Assembly (NCBI RefSeq): GCF_016086655.4
Contig: NC_052131.2
Coordinates: forward strand, 7,609,940 to 7,673,939
Length of the DNA: 64,000 bases
Direction of reading: 5' to 3'
DNA from: Lepeophtheirus salmonis
Taxonomy: Eukaryota > Arthropoda > Copepoda > Siphonostomatoida > Caligidae
Below are positions 22,350-33,775 of this stretch, in pieces; positions within the stretch are counted from its first letter, which is position 1; every line of letters starts with the position of its first letter. The position numbers and the translations under genes were made by a program. The notes beneath the pieces are model-generated. The model saw only the letters and a list, made by a program, of their open reading frames with translations. It was not told where the DNA came from and did not search any database.

Positions 22350-22880
22350 GTACTAACTTATAAGTATACATGACGTCATCAACAATATATATCAAAAAAA
22401 CAAAAGTATATCTGTTTGCTTGTATGTTTTCCGTAAAGTAATTTTTGATTGTATTTTAGGACTGCGTAGGTACTTGATCTTAGAAATAATAATGCAATTG
22501 AGCATGTCAATCATATCATTAAAAAAAATTCCCTGAGGTTTATCTTGTATATTAATAAAGCAAAGTTTATCTACATGTATGTTGGCATGTTTGTACTCCG
22601 TAGAGTCATTTTTGAATGTTTCTTAAAACTATATGTACTAAAAAAGAACAAGAGAGTACATTATAATGAATTGTAAATCCTAAGCATTTTTCGCGTGAGC
22701 TTTTATTCCATTCTCGTGGTGAGAAAATCTAACCATTGAGTAATTACGTACGAATGAGTTCCTAAAAATGTAGAGTATCATTGAGGATTTCTTGAGGTGT
22801 TATCTTCCATATTGATAATGCAAAGGTTATCCTTTCGTCGACACCTAATAATTTCGGGCAATGCCGGGTACTACCGCTAG
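22350..22880 (+). mobile_element. Helitron-like non-autonomous element, 3' end
   Basis: The right end has a short GC-rich hairpin-forming stretch (cgggcaatgccggg) about ten bases before CTAG at 22,877-22,880, followed by T. This is the classical Helitron 3' signature. Internally, 'attaataaagcaaag' and related words repeat (22,550 and 22,815), and a partial relative lies at 52,243-52,375 ('attaataaagcaaagtctg'). No Rep/helicase coding is present. The 5' TC boundary is a guess. Confidence 0.5.
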
Positions 22881-25130
22881 TACATCTATAAAAAATGTAT
22901 CTTTTTTTTTTTGGGGGGGACAATATACATAAACCAAACTTCCTTAAATGACTGAAAAATATATTTCGATCCAACAAAATATAGAACGGTCTTAAAGGCG
23001 CAACCCAACACTAATATAATATGAACATGTTCTTTTTTAAATGTTAACCGTTTAATTTTAACTAAGTCATATGTATATTGTATAGCTGTATGTTAAATAT
23101 ACAAAATACGAGAGAACTGAGCACTTTTCCTTTCGTTCAATGTCCTAATGAAAGTGAATTATTCCCTTCATTTTCATCAAAGAAGCAATTGAAGGTTGTG
23201 TGTTTTTTTTACATGTATGTATGTAGTCGTTTTATAGATATAGATAGACAACTGTGCGTTCTAATTATATATATATATATATATATGCTTACTTGGATTG
23301 TATGTTTCCCAGGAAATTGAAAATAATCCGTCTACCAGGACTTTTTATTTAAATTTCGGGATATTGATAGTATTTAATAAATACAAAGAAATTGAAGTAC
23401 TATATTTCTTTTTATCCTTAAAAAAGAAAAAAAGGAATTCTAAACACGTCTTACTCATGTATTCTCATTTTATCATTATCTCTAATAGTGCCTGGATTGA
23501 TTTTTTAGTATCTGTGCGTCCCTTTGTTTGGAATTCCGTAAAGGACCCGACACAACCCACAACAAAAATACAAAAATGATGAACAAGCTAATTTTTTGGT
23601 AGAGTTGGTGGTTTTACTACTTTAAAAAACACAACCCGACTCGGATATCACCAGAATATAATATGTAACTATATTCTTTCTTTATTTAATATTTATTCAA
23701 TGTTTAATTTAATATTTTGGAGAAAGAAATATATGTATAATATTGAACAAAAATCAATGAAACAAGAAACCCCCAAAATATTGTATCACATCATATATAC
23801 ACCCAACTTTTTTTATTTCAATCAATTATAGGACATATATATAAATTTCTGAGACATGTTAAGACACCCAATAATGTTAACTATAGTTTAGAGCCTTTAT
23901 TAGGTTTTAGAGACATATATTGGACCCTATATTTGCCACATATTCAAAGGAGTAATAAAAATAATTTGTATAATGAAATTGAAGATAGTTTGTGAATACA
24001 AATGTAATCCAGACTCAATTTTGAAAAAAATCATTCCAGTTTGCTTTTGTGTTGAAGAGTTCACAAGCATTATTTTATATTGAATAGAACGTATTTTAAT
24101 TTACATAGTAAAAGCTCATTTTTGAGAAAAATCATTCTAACTTGCTGTTATATTGACCGGCCACCAACTTCTCGGGAATTTCCTGTAAGTGCAAACTCCC
24201 GTGGGAATGGGATTCCGGGAGAGAAACCCTAATACTCACATATATTATTTTTCAAGATGATGTGTATAATTAATTTTTTAACGTAACAAACTATTTGAAA
24301 GAAGAAGCTAACAAATAGTCATGCTACACACAGAATGTAAAAAAAGGAGGGGGGGGTCTTCTGCACCACCGTTAGCCTGTAGCATATAAAAAAACCTATA
24401 TATTCATTTTACCTATTAAACTATTCTTCATTATACGCAGGCCTCACTCTCCCTCCTTGATGGAAAAAAACAACAACACGAATGTATATATATATAACTA
24501 TATAAAATAACAACGTTCCATACCCAGCAACTCTTTTAAGAGTCTTAAATGATATGTATGCCTTGTACAAGTTGCAATTTTAATGTTTTAATATGCCTTA
24601 TTTCATAAAGTACAATATCAATCATTTTAATTATGAGACATGAGGAAAAATCTCTTATACTGTAAGTATAGTGTCAAGTCTTTGCTCATAGGGTCAAGTC
24701 CTTGAATTTTTTAATAGAGTAATGAGATTTCTTTATAGCTAATTTAATGTCCATTATTATAATATACAATGGGTCTATATTGTTAAGGCTTTTCCTGTAG
24801 TAATAAAAATAGAATTTGAGTCCGAATCGAGTAGGCAGTCTTTGATTTTGAGATCAAGTTGAGTTGCAAGTCTCCAGTCCAAGTGCCCACTTCTGATTAT
24901 TACATCTCTTATTTTAATTAAAAACTTAAGGCGAGCATATTTCCTTTTCAAAAAAAAAAAATTATGCATAAATTATTATTTTTTTTCTTAATTTTTCTTT
25001 ATGAAAATAAATTTTGTGTGTTTTTTTTTTTTAATATTTTGAATCTCGCTTGTTTTTACACAATATATTTTGGATTTTATATTCCTGTTTGTTACAAAAT
25101 ATAATTGAATGTATTTAATTAAATTTTTGG
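22881..25130. other. AT-rich DNA with microsatellites and degenerate repeats
   Basis: Holds a poly-T/poly-G run at ~22,902, an (AT)n at ~23,262-23,286, and degenerate 'caagtcc/gagtcc' words at 24,660-24,900. The small frames at 23,078, 23,298 and 24,775 cross these simple sequences and are not supported. Confidence 0.5.
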
Positions 25131-25132
25131 CA

Positions 25133-25227
25133 TGACCTATTTGTCCTTATAAACTGGACACTTCATGAATTAATATCCTTGATGCCCCGGACATTAACTA
25201 AAAAGAGGAAGTTTAGTCACCCTAAAT
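25133..25227. repeat. Short palindromic repeat, relative at 60,253-60,390
   Basis: Begins 'atgacctatttgtcctt' and ends, in reverse complement, 'agggtgactaaacttcctct': imperfect inverted ends. 'ataaactggacatttgatgaatt'-like sequence is shared with 60,320-60,345. Probably a very short MITE. Confidence 0.4.
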
Positions 25228-25556
25228 AACTATAAATTGATAGAATCATTTAACTTTGATCTATTTAAATTACGCATTTTTTATGAATTTAGGAGTAATA
25301 TGAGTGTAGACATTTGAACTTTAATTTGTACCACATAGTATTTATTTATTAGTAAGTTAAAAAAAAGCAAAAATTAAACTATTTATAATGCATCGGCTAT
25401 CAAGAAATATTCCTCTTTTACGTAAGCTCTAAATTCTTCCTTGTAATTTTTTTCATTTTCATCTTAGCAATTAGTCATTTTCAATTAAAAAGTAAAAAAT
25501 TGCACCATTTATATATGCACCATGTACGGAATACTGAATTATTATCATCACAAGTT

Positions 25557-25931
25557 CCAGAGGTGTCCACGGGATTATATTTCAGGGAGGAAGAGCCCTT
25601 TGTTTTTGGATTTTTTTTTAATTCAAAAATTCACAGCTATTCACAAAAACTATATCTTTTGAAAATTATAATTTCAAATATTAAATTTTAAAAAATAATT
25701 CAAAAATCCATACATTTTCAGAAAAAATATTTATTTTTTTTTCAAATAAATTTTAAAAATGATTTATCGAAAATTAAATTTTAAAAATGATTTATCAAAA
25801 ATTAAATTTTAAAAATTATTTATCAAAAATTAAATTTCAAATACTAAATTTTCTTGAAAAAAGTAAAAAATCCTTAATTTGGGGGTGGGGTGGGCTGGAC
25901 TGGGGATACAGCCCCTCCAGTCCACCCCTGA
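25557..25931. repeat. AT-rich foldback repeat, copy 7 (complete)
   Basis: Left cap cagaggtgtccacgggatta; right cap cctccagtccacccctg. Inside the right cap is a GC-rich block that is itself palindromic (ctggactggggatacagccc...). The core includes three near-identical tandem 31-base segments ('tttatc(a/g)aaaattaaatttta') at 25,755-25,840. Confidence 0.8.
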
Positions 25932-26560
25932 GTATTCTAAATTCTTCATTAAAGTTCTTAATATAGTAATTAAAATCAGTTAAGTTGAGTCCAGTCCTCA
26001 TTATTAGTCCTTAAAATTTGTTCCAAGTTTTTAAAACACCTCCATAAAGAAGTATTTTCATTAATATTATTGTAATTTACCTCAGTTTGCTAATGGAATT
26101 AATTAAATAAAACTTTAAGTATCTTTAAAACATAAAAATAGTTTGTTGTTATTCTTAATTTAGGCCTAGTTATGTATTTATTATTCCTATACGTATTGGA
26201 TCCTAGATGATCGAAATATATATGATGATGTCACCAGCTGATATCAGTAAGATTGTTTGATGAAACCACTTTTACACCAGATTTTTGACAGGACAGTACA
26301 TTTCGGCACGGTACGTCACTAATTTAAGGCTATTTATCTACTTTTTGGATCTTGCAACTTGTACAATTTGCTTATACAAGTCACAACTTGTACAACCTCG
26401 CATCTTGTACAGAACATGCAAACATTCAAGCATACATATACTTCATCACAGCTATAAAAAATAAAAGTAATGGGAATATATACTTTACAAAGGCCTGCGT
26501 ATGTTGTTGTTCTTCATGTTCGTAGAATGTGTTGTCTACTGTGTACACTCTCGCTTATTT
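25932..26560. other. Degenerate repeats and 'cttgtac' cluster
   Basis: 25,950-26,180 resembles 13,200-13,380. At 26,345-26,415 the word 'acttgtac' and its relatives appear four times ('ttgcaacttgtacaa', 'cacaacttgtacaa', 'gcatcttgtacag'). No gene is supported. Confidence 0.4.
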
Positions 26561-26639
26561 TACAGGCAGTACATACAAATACATGAGTCAAAGTATTGTC
26601 TGCATATATTTTGTATCGCTATGCCTCAAACTTTTATTT

Positions 26640-27679
26640 GAATAACATTACTTCCAAAATCGTCGTCCGTCCTTCGACAACAGTTGTTGTCGTATTCATT
26701 GTAAGTATAATCCTTTTTTAAAGAGTTGTGTATTTTTTTAGTGACATGGAATTCATACTAAATACTATATAACTTAGGGGAAAATCCTCTCTAAATATCC
26801 TGTCCAGGGACATTGTTATGAATTTATCAAAAAAAGATCCAAAATACATTTTTTTGAACAAAAACCACAAAATTACAACTTTGTTTTTCAATTGATTCAT
26901 TTCAAAGTTTGAAGTGATTAATGTCCTCTCTTTTTTTTTTTTTTTTTTGGAAAGTCAAAATAGAATTATCCTAAGCTACATAAATATAAATAAATATTGA
27001 TGTACATTTTATATAAATACTCAACTGTCAAACTATTTATTTTTTTTGACACTTTTTATGGGAGGCTCCTTTTTGGCAATAAATAATACCATATATAATT
27101 AGCAAAAAATTAATGACTTTTCCTCTTACATTCTTTCCAAATATAATATACAATCTAATAATTTATAATTTCATTACTCATAATTAAATCTATTTCTCTT
27201 CTATCAACAGATTAGTGAACAGTGGAGCCTTGGGAGCGAGAAGTTTTCGCTGGAGAAAAAATGATGGTCAGAATACCCGCATCTTATCTCCATTTCATCT
27301 GAAATTATTCCCTGGTATTTCATGTGTGTAAGGGTTGTAGTCAGCCAAAGATTAAACACATATAGAAGAAATGACTTCATCTCCAGGATTGTCCAGGAAC
27401 TGAGTGCCCAAGGCTCCACTGTCAAAGAGATTACGCTCTCTCACAGTGAGAAGAAGTTTCATTAAAGAACTTTCGCCCTTACAAATGGCTATAAATATAT
27501 TTATGGCCTCTTTTGATTTTTGGCCCTTCCTTCAATCCAAATCCAATACGAACACATTTAACATCCATGAGGTACTGGAGGAAATCGTCAATGTCAAAAA
27601 GAGCAAACAAGTCTTTAATGAAACAACTAAGATAACACGGATCCATCCAAAGAAGGATCGTATAACTGAGGAAGACTAA
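26640..27679 (+). CDS. Candidate small three-exon gene, 5' end unresolved, product unknown
   Basis: Three blocks fit together. Block 1 ends at 26,700 before a strong donor (CATT/GTAAGTATAA), with a frame reading LLPKSSSVLRQQLLSYS. Block 2, 27,211-27,327, follows a textbook acceptor (tctcttctatcaacag) and reads VNSGALGARSFRWRKNDGQN then TRILSPFHLKLFPGISC, ending at GTAAGG. Block 3 runs from about 27,430 to a TAA at 27,677-27,679 and includes KRLRSLTVRRSFIKELSPLQ and the acidic end KKDRITEED. All junctions are phase 2, so the blocks join in frame. Codon use is richer in G/C than the surroundings. The basic N-terminal part could be an organelle-targeting segment, but this is a guess. No start codon is identified in block 1, and the block 3 acceptor (gtcaaagag) is weak. 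Alternative: unspliced, each frame stops early. I do not recognise the family. Confidence 0.4.
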
Positions 27680-28166
27680 TACTATCTTCCCCAGAACATC
27701 ATTCCCTCCTGTATCCATTGCATTATGGGTTTAAGGGATGCATATTCAGGAGTGGATTCACACATAACTGAGAAACAGTTCAAATGAAAGGACATTACTA
27801 TCTATTCTACAAATTTATGAAGTATTTTCTTAATGAACATGTTATTTTCAAACAACTATGTAGCAATCTATATAAATATTTAATGTGTTAACTTTAAGGA
27901 TGTGTTTAAGATTAAGGGTTTGCTTTACTATGTTAATTGATAAAATAAGATGTAATTAATTTACTTTATACCTGTAAGAACTATATATTTTTTAAAAATT
28001 AAAAAAAAAAATCCCATTTTTTTATGAACTATTTATGACTGTTTATTTCTTGAAAAACTTGATTATAATTATTTATTTATCATGACAATGTAGCCAATCA
28101 ATAATTATCTTGCTAAAAATGTAAGAAAACATTTCATGTGTTAGTTAAGTAAGAAATTTTTATGTT

Positions 28167-28172
28167 AATAAA
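28167..28172 (+). terminator. Possible polyadenylation signal AATAAA
   Basis: This is an AATAAA hexamer about 490 nt after the stop of the 26,640-27,679 candidate gene, followed by a T-rich run. In A/T-rich DNA such hexamers are frequent, so support comes from position alone. Confidence 0.2.
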
Positions 28173-29375
28173 TTTTTTTTTTTTAATGTAAAATTTTTAA
28201 GGCTTATTTATTAACTCAAACCTATGTTTAGCGTAGAAAAACAAATCAAGGAATCATCCAAACTAATCATATGGCAAGTATAAATTAATACACATTTGAA
28301 ACTGTAGTGTCATAAGAACTTTATGATTGACTCATTTACACGAAACTAAACTAGAAGGATTTTTCTCGTAATCGAGTATAGATTAACCACATTTATGTTC
28401 TTAGACGAATTTTCGTCAAATTATATAAAATAAATATTCTTTGGGACCCTCACAAATTGCACTGAAAGTAGCAAAAATTCATGAAAAAATTTCTTTAAAA
28501 GGGATCATATCGGGGCCAAATTGAGTTTCATAAATCAAATGAAAATTTTAACCAATAGCTCATATCCTTGGGGTTCTTAAATCCTCCCAAAAGTTTGATT
28601 ACAATGTCAATAATTGAGCGAAATATGTATATACAATATTGTGCTGTATGCAAGATACATGGTGTAAAAAATGATTAATTGGGCATTTTTTCCATTTCTT
28701 GATAATAGATCAAGATTTTTATTGCGTTAACTTTCCACATATGCCATTTCTGTACGATAAAACGGTTAAAAATCTTAATAATAATTTTCAAGGTTTTACA
28801 TTCAAAATTACTTGACATAGACTCCAGGGGCCTAAAAGTTTAAACGACACTTATTTTACAAGTCAAATTGCGAAAAGAAATGATAAAAATATATTAACGG
28901 TTAGTACTTTTTTGCAGTTTCTGTTCTAAGAAAAAAAATCTCCTACTCCGACTCTTCAAAAAAAAACCAAAAGTGTATCCTTTCAAATTTGGGAGGTTAA
29001 ATATCTATATATAGTCCTACACAATCAAACTCAAGTTACCAACGCATGAAGTAACATAAATGTTGAGTGAACGTAAGGCATAAATATTTTAATTAAATGG
29101 TTTTTATTTGAAAAAAACCATTCCTTGATTACGTAACAAGTAGTCGTAAATTTCTGTTACATTCCTTTTCGTTATTTGCTATGCGAGGAAAATTTAAAGA
29201 TGGCGTTGTTTTTGAAAAAGCCATTATTTTTTTTATTACCTACTATTCCCTGGAGCCTGTTATGAGAGTACTTTTATAATATGTACTCTTCTACCTTCGG
29301 CATTAAAAGGAAAAAAGGGGGAGGAAGGAGGAATGTTAGAAACAGTTTCAAGTCAACTAAATGTCGTGTACAAGC
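28173..29375. other. AT-rich DNA, no supported feature
   Basis: No coding, RNA or repeat terminus is recognised across this stretch. Confidence 0.4.
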
Positions 29376-29377
29376 AG

Positions 29378-30015
29378 AGGCGTCCGCAAGGGATGGGCTG
29401 GAGGGGCTGTAGTCTTCCCAAATTAAGGAAATTTTGCTTTTTACAAGAAAATTTAATATGAATTTTTTTTTAAATAATTTTTTTTAACCAACTGTGGATA
29501 TTTGAAATTTTTTCCAACAAAAATTTAAATTCTTGAGATTAGCTATAGATTTTGGAAATTATTTTACTAAAAATTTAATACTTGAAATTATTTTCGTAAA
29601 AATTTAATATTTGAAATTATTTTCCTAATAATTTAACTTCTTGTAAATAGGCGAGGATTTTTGAAATTTTTTGTCAGCAGCTATGGATTTTTGAATTTTT
29701 TTGTGAATTGCTGTAGATTTTTGAAGAAAAAATAACATTTTGAGAATAGCTATGTATTTTCGAAATGTTTTACCAATTTTTTTTATTTTTCGTGAATATC
29801 TTTGGATTTTTGAAAAAATTGTAATATTTAAATATTTGAAAAAAATTTCCAAAAATTTTAAATGTTTGACAATATTGATTTTTGGAGTTTTTTTTCAATA
29901 CAATTCAATTTTTTTGTAAATAATTGTGAATTAAAAAAAAAATAATAATTAATATTTGAATCTCTTTTGAAATTTTTTATGGGAAAAAATATATATATGA
30001 TCCTACGGACGACCC
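29378..30015. repeat. AT-rich foldback repeat, copy 8 (complete, 638 bp)
   Basis: Left cap cagaggcgtccgcaagggat with 'ggctggaggggctgtag' inside; right end '(ta)n gatcctacggacgaccct'. Both caps and the internal G-rich block match the family layout. The minus frame at 29,625-29,852 is built from core words and is not a gene. Confidence 0.8.
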
Positions 30016-30421
30016 TAAAATCCTACAACCTACTTAAATATATCTATGAAATATTTAGCAGTAAATATATTTGAAGTAAAAAAATGAATGTGTACTTTTT
30101 CTGTTTCTTATTTTTTGTTCATGATTGATTTTATGTTAACGTACAACATAGGTAGTACGTTAACAAATTGATAGATTCATAATTTATTGTTATTGTAAAA
30201 AAAATATAAATAGCCTACTATTAAATTGAGTTTTTTTATGTGCATTATGGTCTTCATATTACAATTTGTGGGCAGATACATGGGATTATTAACTATAGTC
30301 TGAACTCTGTAGCAGTGATGGGGACAATTAAGTGTCCTTTAATCCAATAATTGAGTACTTATACTTAAGTATTAATGAAACACAGGTACTGATACTTAGT
30401 AGGCAGTACTTAAGTACATTC
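30016..30421. other. AT-rich DNA with degenerate 'acttaagtac' words
   Basis: The words 'acttatacttaagta', 'actgatacttagta' and 'acttaagtac' are clustered at 30,355-30,415, immediately before AT-rich repeat copy 9. No gene is seen. Confidence 0.4.
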
Positions 30422-30812
30422 GGGGCGTCTGCAGAATTATATTTTGGATGCAAGTTGAGTTTTTTGGAAATTAAAAAAGAAAAGAAAAAAAAATTAGAAG
30501 AATTTTTTGAGAAAATAAATTCAGATAATAAACTTTTTCTAAAAAAATATCAAAAATACAAAGCCATTGACAAAAATAATTTTAAATATTAAATTTTCTT
30601 ATAAGAAAATTTGCAAATCCACACCTATTCAAAAAAAAGAAAAATTTGAAAATCAATTTTAATTTGATATATATTTGTTCACAAAAAATTTAATTTTTGG
30701 GAAAAAATTCAAAATCCACAGCTGTTCACAAAGAAATTTCAATTTTTAGGGAAAAAAATTAATATATTTAATTTTTTAGTGATAAGCAAAATATTTTATT
30801 TTTGAGGGGGGG
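30422..30812. repeat. AT-rich foldback repeat, copy 9
   Basis: The left cap cggggcgtctgcagaattat is followed by core words including 'aatccacagctgttcacaaa', ending near a G/C run (gaggggggggcccc). The outer right cap is lost. The plus frame at 30,332-30,592 runs through this repeat and is not supported. Confidence 0.7.
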
Positions 30813-31184
30813 GCCCCACAATATTATTTAAAAAATCAGTTATTTAGTTTCAATATTTTTAAAAACAATAAATGCATTCATCAATTGCAACAATAAAGTA
30901 ATAAATGTTAATATAGTGAGCTACTGACTTTGACCATATTATCTAGTTGCGTCGGTTAGGAAATCTACGATTGTTAATAATTTGTTGAAAAATAAAAAGT
31001 GGCTCCAATGTTTATTAACAAAATTAATGATTTTTTCCCTAAAATATTAGATTAGCCATTGTCTTACAAACACGTTATTTTATCACTTCTTCGATTAATA
31101 CTAATATTTTGATTCCCAAAAATGAAGAAACTTGCCTTATACTAGAGAAAAGGGGGTCATAATTTGAAATCAATATATATATAT

Positions 31185-31400
31185 TTTAAAGTGTTAGTAG
31201 CTTCACCAACGAAGTAAAACAGAGGCTATGTTTTGTCCTCTGTTTATTTATTGATAGTCACCAGGATTGCAGCAAAAGTTACAAATCGTTTTTTAGCAGA
31301 CTTGATACAAAAATTAAATATTATCACAGTAACAGGCGATTAATTTTATAGAAGTCAAGGTAGAAAAAAACATTAAAAATACATAATCGACCAAAAACTT
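31185..31400 (+). repeat. Dispersed repeat shared with 41,640-41,830
   Basis: Shared order of words: 'ttc(a/g)ccaacgaa', 'aacagag', 'tatgtt', 'ctc(t/c)gtttat', 'aaaacattaa/aaaacacataatt' and 'aattgacca/atcgacca'. The 41.6-kb copy ends with 'gcactctaccgagtg', and the same motif ('gcactctaacgagtgccc') stands alone at 32,269-32,286. No coding is conserved. Confidence 0.5.
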
Positions 31401-31462
31401 TAAAACATATTGAAGTAAAGAACTCAAATAGTTCTACTAATTTAGGTTTAATAAAGTTGCTT

Positions 31463-32224
31463 TATACCGAGTGGTACATTAAAATCTGAACACTTTGAAT
31501 TTTAAATGTCAACAACATATAATTTTAATTAACAATTGAATTTCGACAAAAGTAATACTATAAATAGATGTGTGTCTGAGCTCTTTTAATCATCAATGTA
31601 GCCGCCCTTAGCGGTAGTTATGTATTCTTGGAGGCGGTGGAAGCCGGGCACCCACTGTAGATGTATTTCTCTGTCATGGTGTCACAGTGCTGGTTGATAG
31701 TGGCTTTAAAGGCCTCGGTATTTTGTTGACAACATTGCAGGCCTTCCTTTCCACATACAAAGTGGGTTTGTATCAGGCCTGTAAAGGGCCCAAAAGTGTC
31801 AAAAAAGAATTCAAAAGAGTTCACAATGGAAAAAATTGTTTTTTTTTTCATTGTTGGTGTCAAAAGGGGTATCTCCGTTCTCACAATCCTCTTTCCATGC
31901 TTTTTTTAGATAGCTCTCTAGATACTCTGGTGTGAAACGCCCAGATCTCTTGCACAGGCCCTCATGACTTGACAGGATTGGCCTGGGCTGTTTTCTTTAA
32001 CTCTTCTTGGTCCATTTTGGCCTTTTTGACAGCGTTCTTCTTCCTCTTCAACGTTTCAGACTTGCTGACAGCGTAGACGGGGGTTCTGGAAACACCCAAC
32101 TGCTTCGAGTTTGACGAATGCAAATTTGATATAATTTATCGACATATGAATAGATTTCAATCAATCAACTGTCATTAATTATTGAATCAGTAAGTGTTCA
32201 AATTTCAATAGAACCCTTGGTATA
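31463..32224 (-). mobile_element. Internally deleted Tc1-like transposon with both ends intact
   Basis: The terminal inverted repeats are clear: left tataccgagtggtacattaa, right in reverse complement tataccaagggttctattga, continuing with 'aaat(c/t)tgaacactt' on both sides. Both start with TA. The element is 762 bp, about half the size of an autonomous Tc1. Minus-strand coding remnants are the N-terminal part (LGVSRTPVYAVSKSETLKRK, then KKAKMDQEELKKTAQANPVK) and the C-terminal part (EAFKATINQHCDTMTEKYIY and AKGGYIDD, stop at 31,586-31,588). The catalytic centre between PLLTPTMKK and the C-terminal block is gone. It is a natural non-autonomous derivative that could once have moved with help from an intact relative. 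Confidence 0.85.
31586..32120 (-). pseudogene. Transposase remnant (N- and C-terminal parts only)
   Basis: Coding remnant of the element at 31,463-32,224. The N-terminal helix-turn-helix region is legible, then a stop and frameshift near 31,960, then an open stretch 31,618-31,884, then a frameshift just before the final KGGYIDD. The first two catalytic aspartates and the segment between them are absent. The plus frame 31,687-31,935 is its antisense shadow. Confidence 0.75.
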
Positions 32225-32309
32225 GCAAAAAAAATCAATCTATGAAAAATTACCATAGGCAGAAGTATGCACTCTAACGAGTGCCCAATCTAGTTGATTT
32301 TTTTTTTAT

Positions 32310-33440
32310 TGTTAAGAATATATATTTCGGATTCGGTCCCTCCTTATTCTATTTAAGTCGATGACCAAATATTTCATAAATTTATAACAAAAGTCCCTAG
32401 ATCCCAGGCAGAATGTAAAAGAGAACGATTGGTCTAGGCGGATTAACTGTCATCCTACTCGAATGATTGGAAAGTCAAGAGTTTAAAATTTGTATTTTTT
32501 TTCTATTTAATGATGACTTATATATTTACAATTACAGTCAATACGTTTTCAAACGGCTCAAATAAGGGTTTGGAAACTCATGTATCAAATATGATACTTA
32601 TGGCGGTAAAGGGTTAAAAGAAGATCATCCCAAAAAATATATGTTTTATACAAAAATCGTTACAAAAAGTGTTTATGCTGTAATAATGGATTTGCTCTAT
32701 TTTATATGGGGGGAATGATTGGAAGGACTATTTATTATTGGCTATTAAACACTGATAAATGCTACTATAGGATACATTGTTGGGTGATTGATTATAAGGG
32801 TAGACAGGTGGGATCATTTTTGATGCCAGGAGTCCGGGACGGACTACCACCGTTGTACTCAGCCATACTCCACTAACACTAAATATAAACAAAAAGAGGG
32901 CATTCAAAAAATATATTTGTTTTATAGAAAAAAATACTAAAACAACTATACTATCATTTTTTATGCCATTTTGACGTCGCCGTAAAATATAATCTAATGT
33001 TCAAACTTTAGTCCTATCAAAAATACTATTTGCTTAAGTGTGTGACCACTACGCTTCGACGAAGTTTTAGAGCTGGAGTATTTTTAATTATACTAAAAAA
33101 GTTAATGCTACTTCAGAGAAGGGTGGAATCATTTTGTCACCTGCCAATTGTTACATGTTCATCCAACATGTACCCAGCCATAATGGAATTCATTCTTTTG
33201 ATGTTTTCTAGCAAGAGAATACTTCTCTTGTAGTACCTATAAACAGAACAAACTCAAGCATCATTTTCTTGTTGGAAAAAATATATTATGGAAACTTGAG
33301 TGGGATCAACTTTTTAAAGAAGCAGTTTGCAAAGGGAGGTTCTATACCCCCGTCAAGCTTTATAAATATTTAATGTTATTTTTTAAAAAGAAATTGAAAA
33401 TGTTCATTAATCTTTTTTTTAAATAGTTTTGCTGGCAAAT
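32310..33440. other. AT-rich DNA with a repeated 'ggtggaatcattttt' word
   Basis: 32,800-32,885 ('gacaggtgggatcatttttg', 'agtccgg', 'ccactaacac') resembles 33,463-33,548, and a shorter form lies at ~33,120. These seem to be outer parts of the MITE family that includes 33,560. No gene is supported; the 67-codon frame at 33,030 overlaps one such repeat. Confidence 0.4.
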
Positions 33441-33462
33441 TTACTAATTTACATTACTTAAG

Positions 33463-33775
33463 ACAGGTGGAATCATTTTTGATACCCAGCAGTCCGGAAG
33501 TGGGAGTGATACAAGATCACCGTCGTTCTACACGCCACTAATTCACTAACACAAAAATACACAATATATTTTGTTGTCGGCTATCAGTGTTCTGAACGGT
33601 GATTCGTTAAATAAGTATTAGCTCCTTTTAAGCTGTGAACAATACCCAATCATATTGAATAATAATTCCATAGCTGGGAAGATTTGGCTGACTACCAACT
33701 GATTTTGGGCCTTTTATCTGTTGTTGTTTTTTTTGTATGAGAGATTTCGTGATACAATTTAAGTAAGGACAAGGG
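33463..33775 (+). repeat. Copy of the 19,966-20,278 MITE family
   Basis: Shares 'tgttgtcggctatc', 'gttctgaacggtgatt', 'agctccttttaagctg', 'aataataattccata', 'ctaccaactgattttggg' and 'tttcgtgatacaatttaag' in order with the 20-kb copy. Inverted ends are no longer clear. Confidence 0.55.

Noticed and set aside
25389..25425. MHRLSRNIPLL followed by a GTAAGC donor, as a first exon
   Set aside because: Only 12 codons, no promoter evidence, and no downstream exon in matching phase could be supported.
29625..29852. 75-codon lysine/isoleucine-rich minus frame
   Set aside because: Translation of the low-complexity core of an AT-rich foldback repeat.
31687..31935. 82-codon plus-strand frame
   Set aside because: Antisense shadow of the deleted Tc1 transposase.
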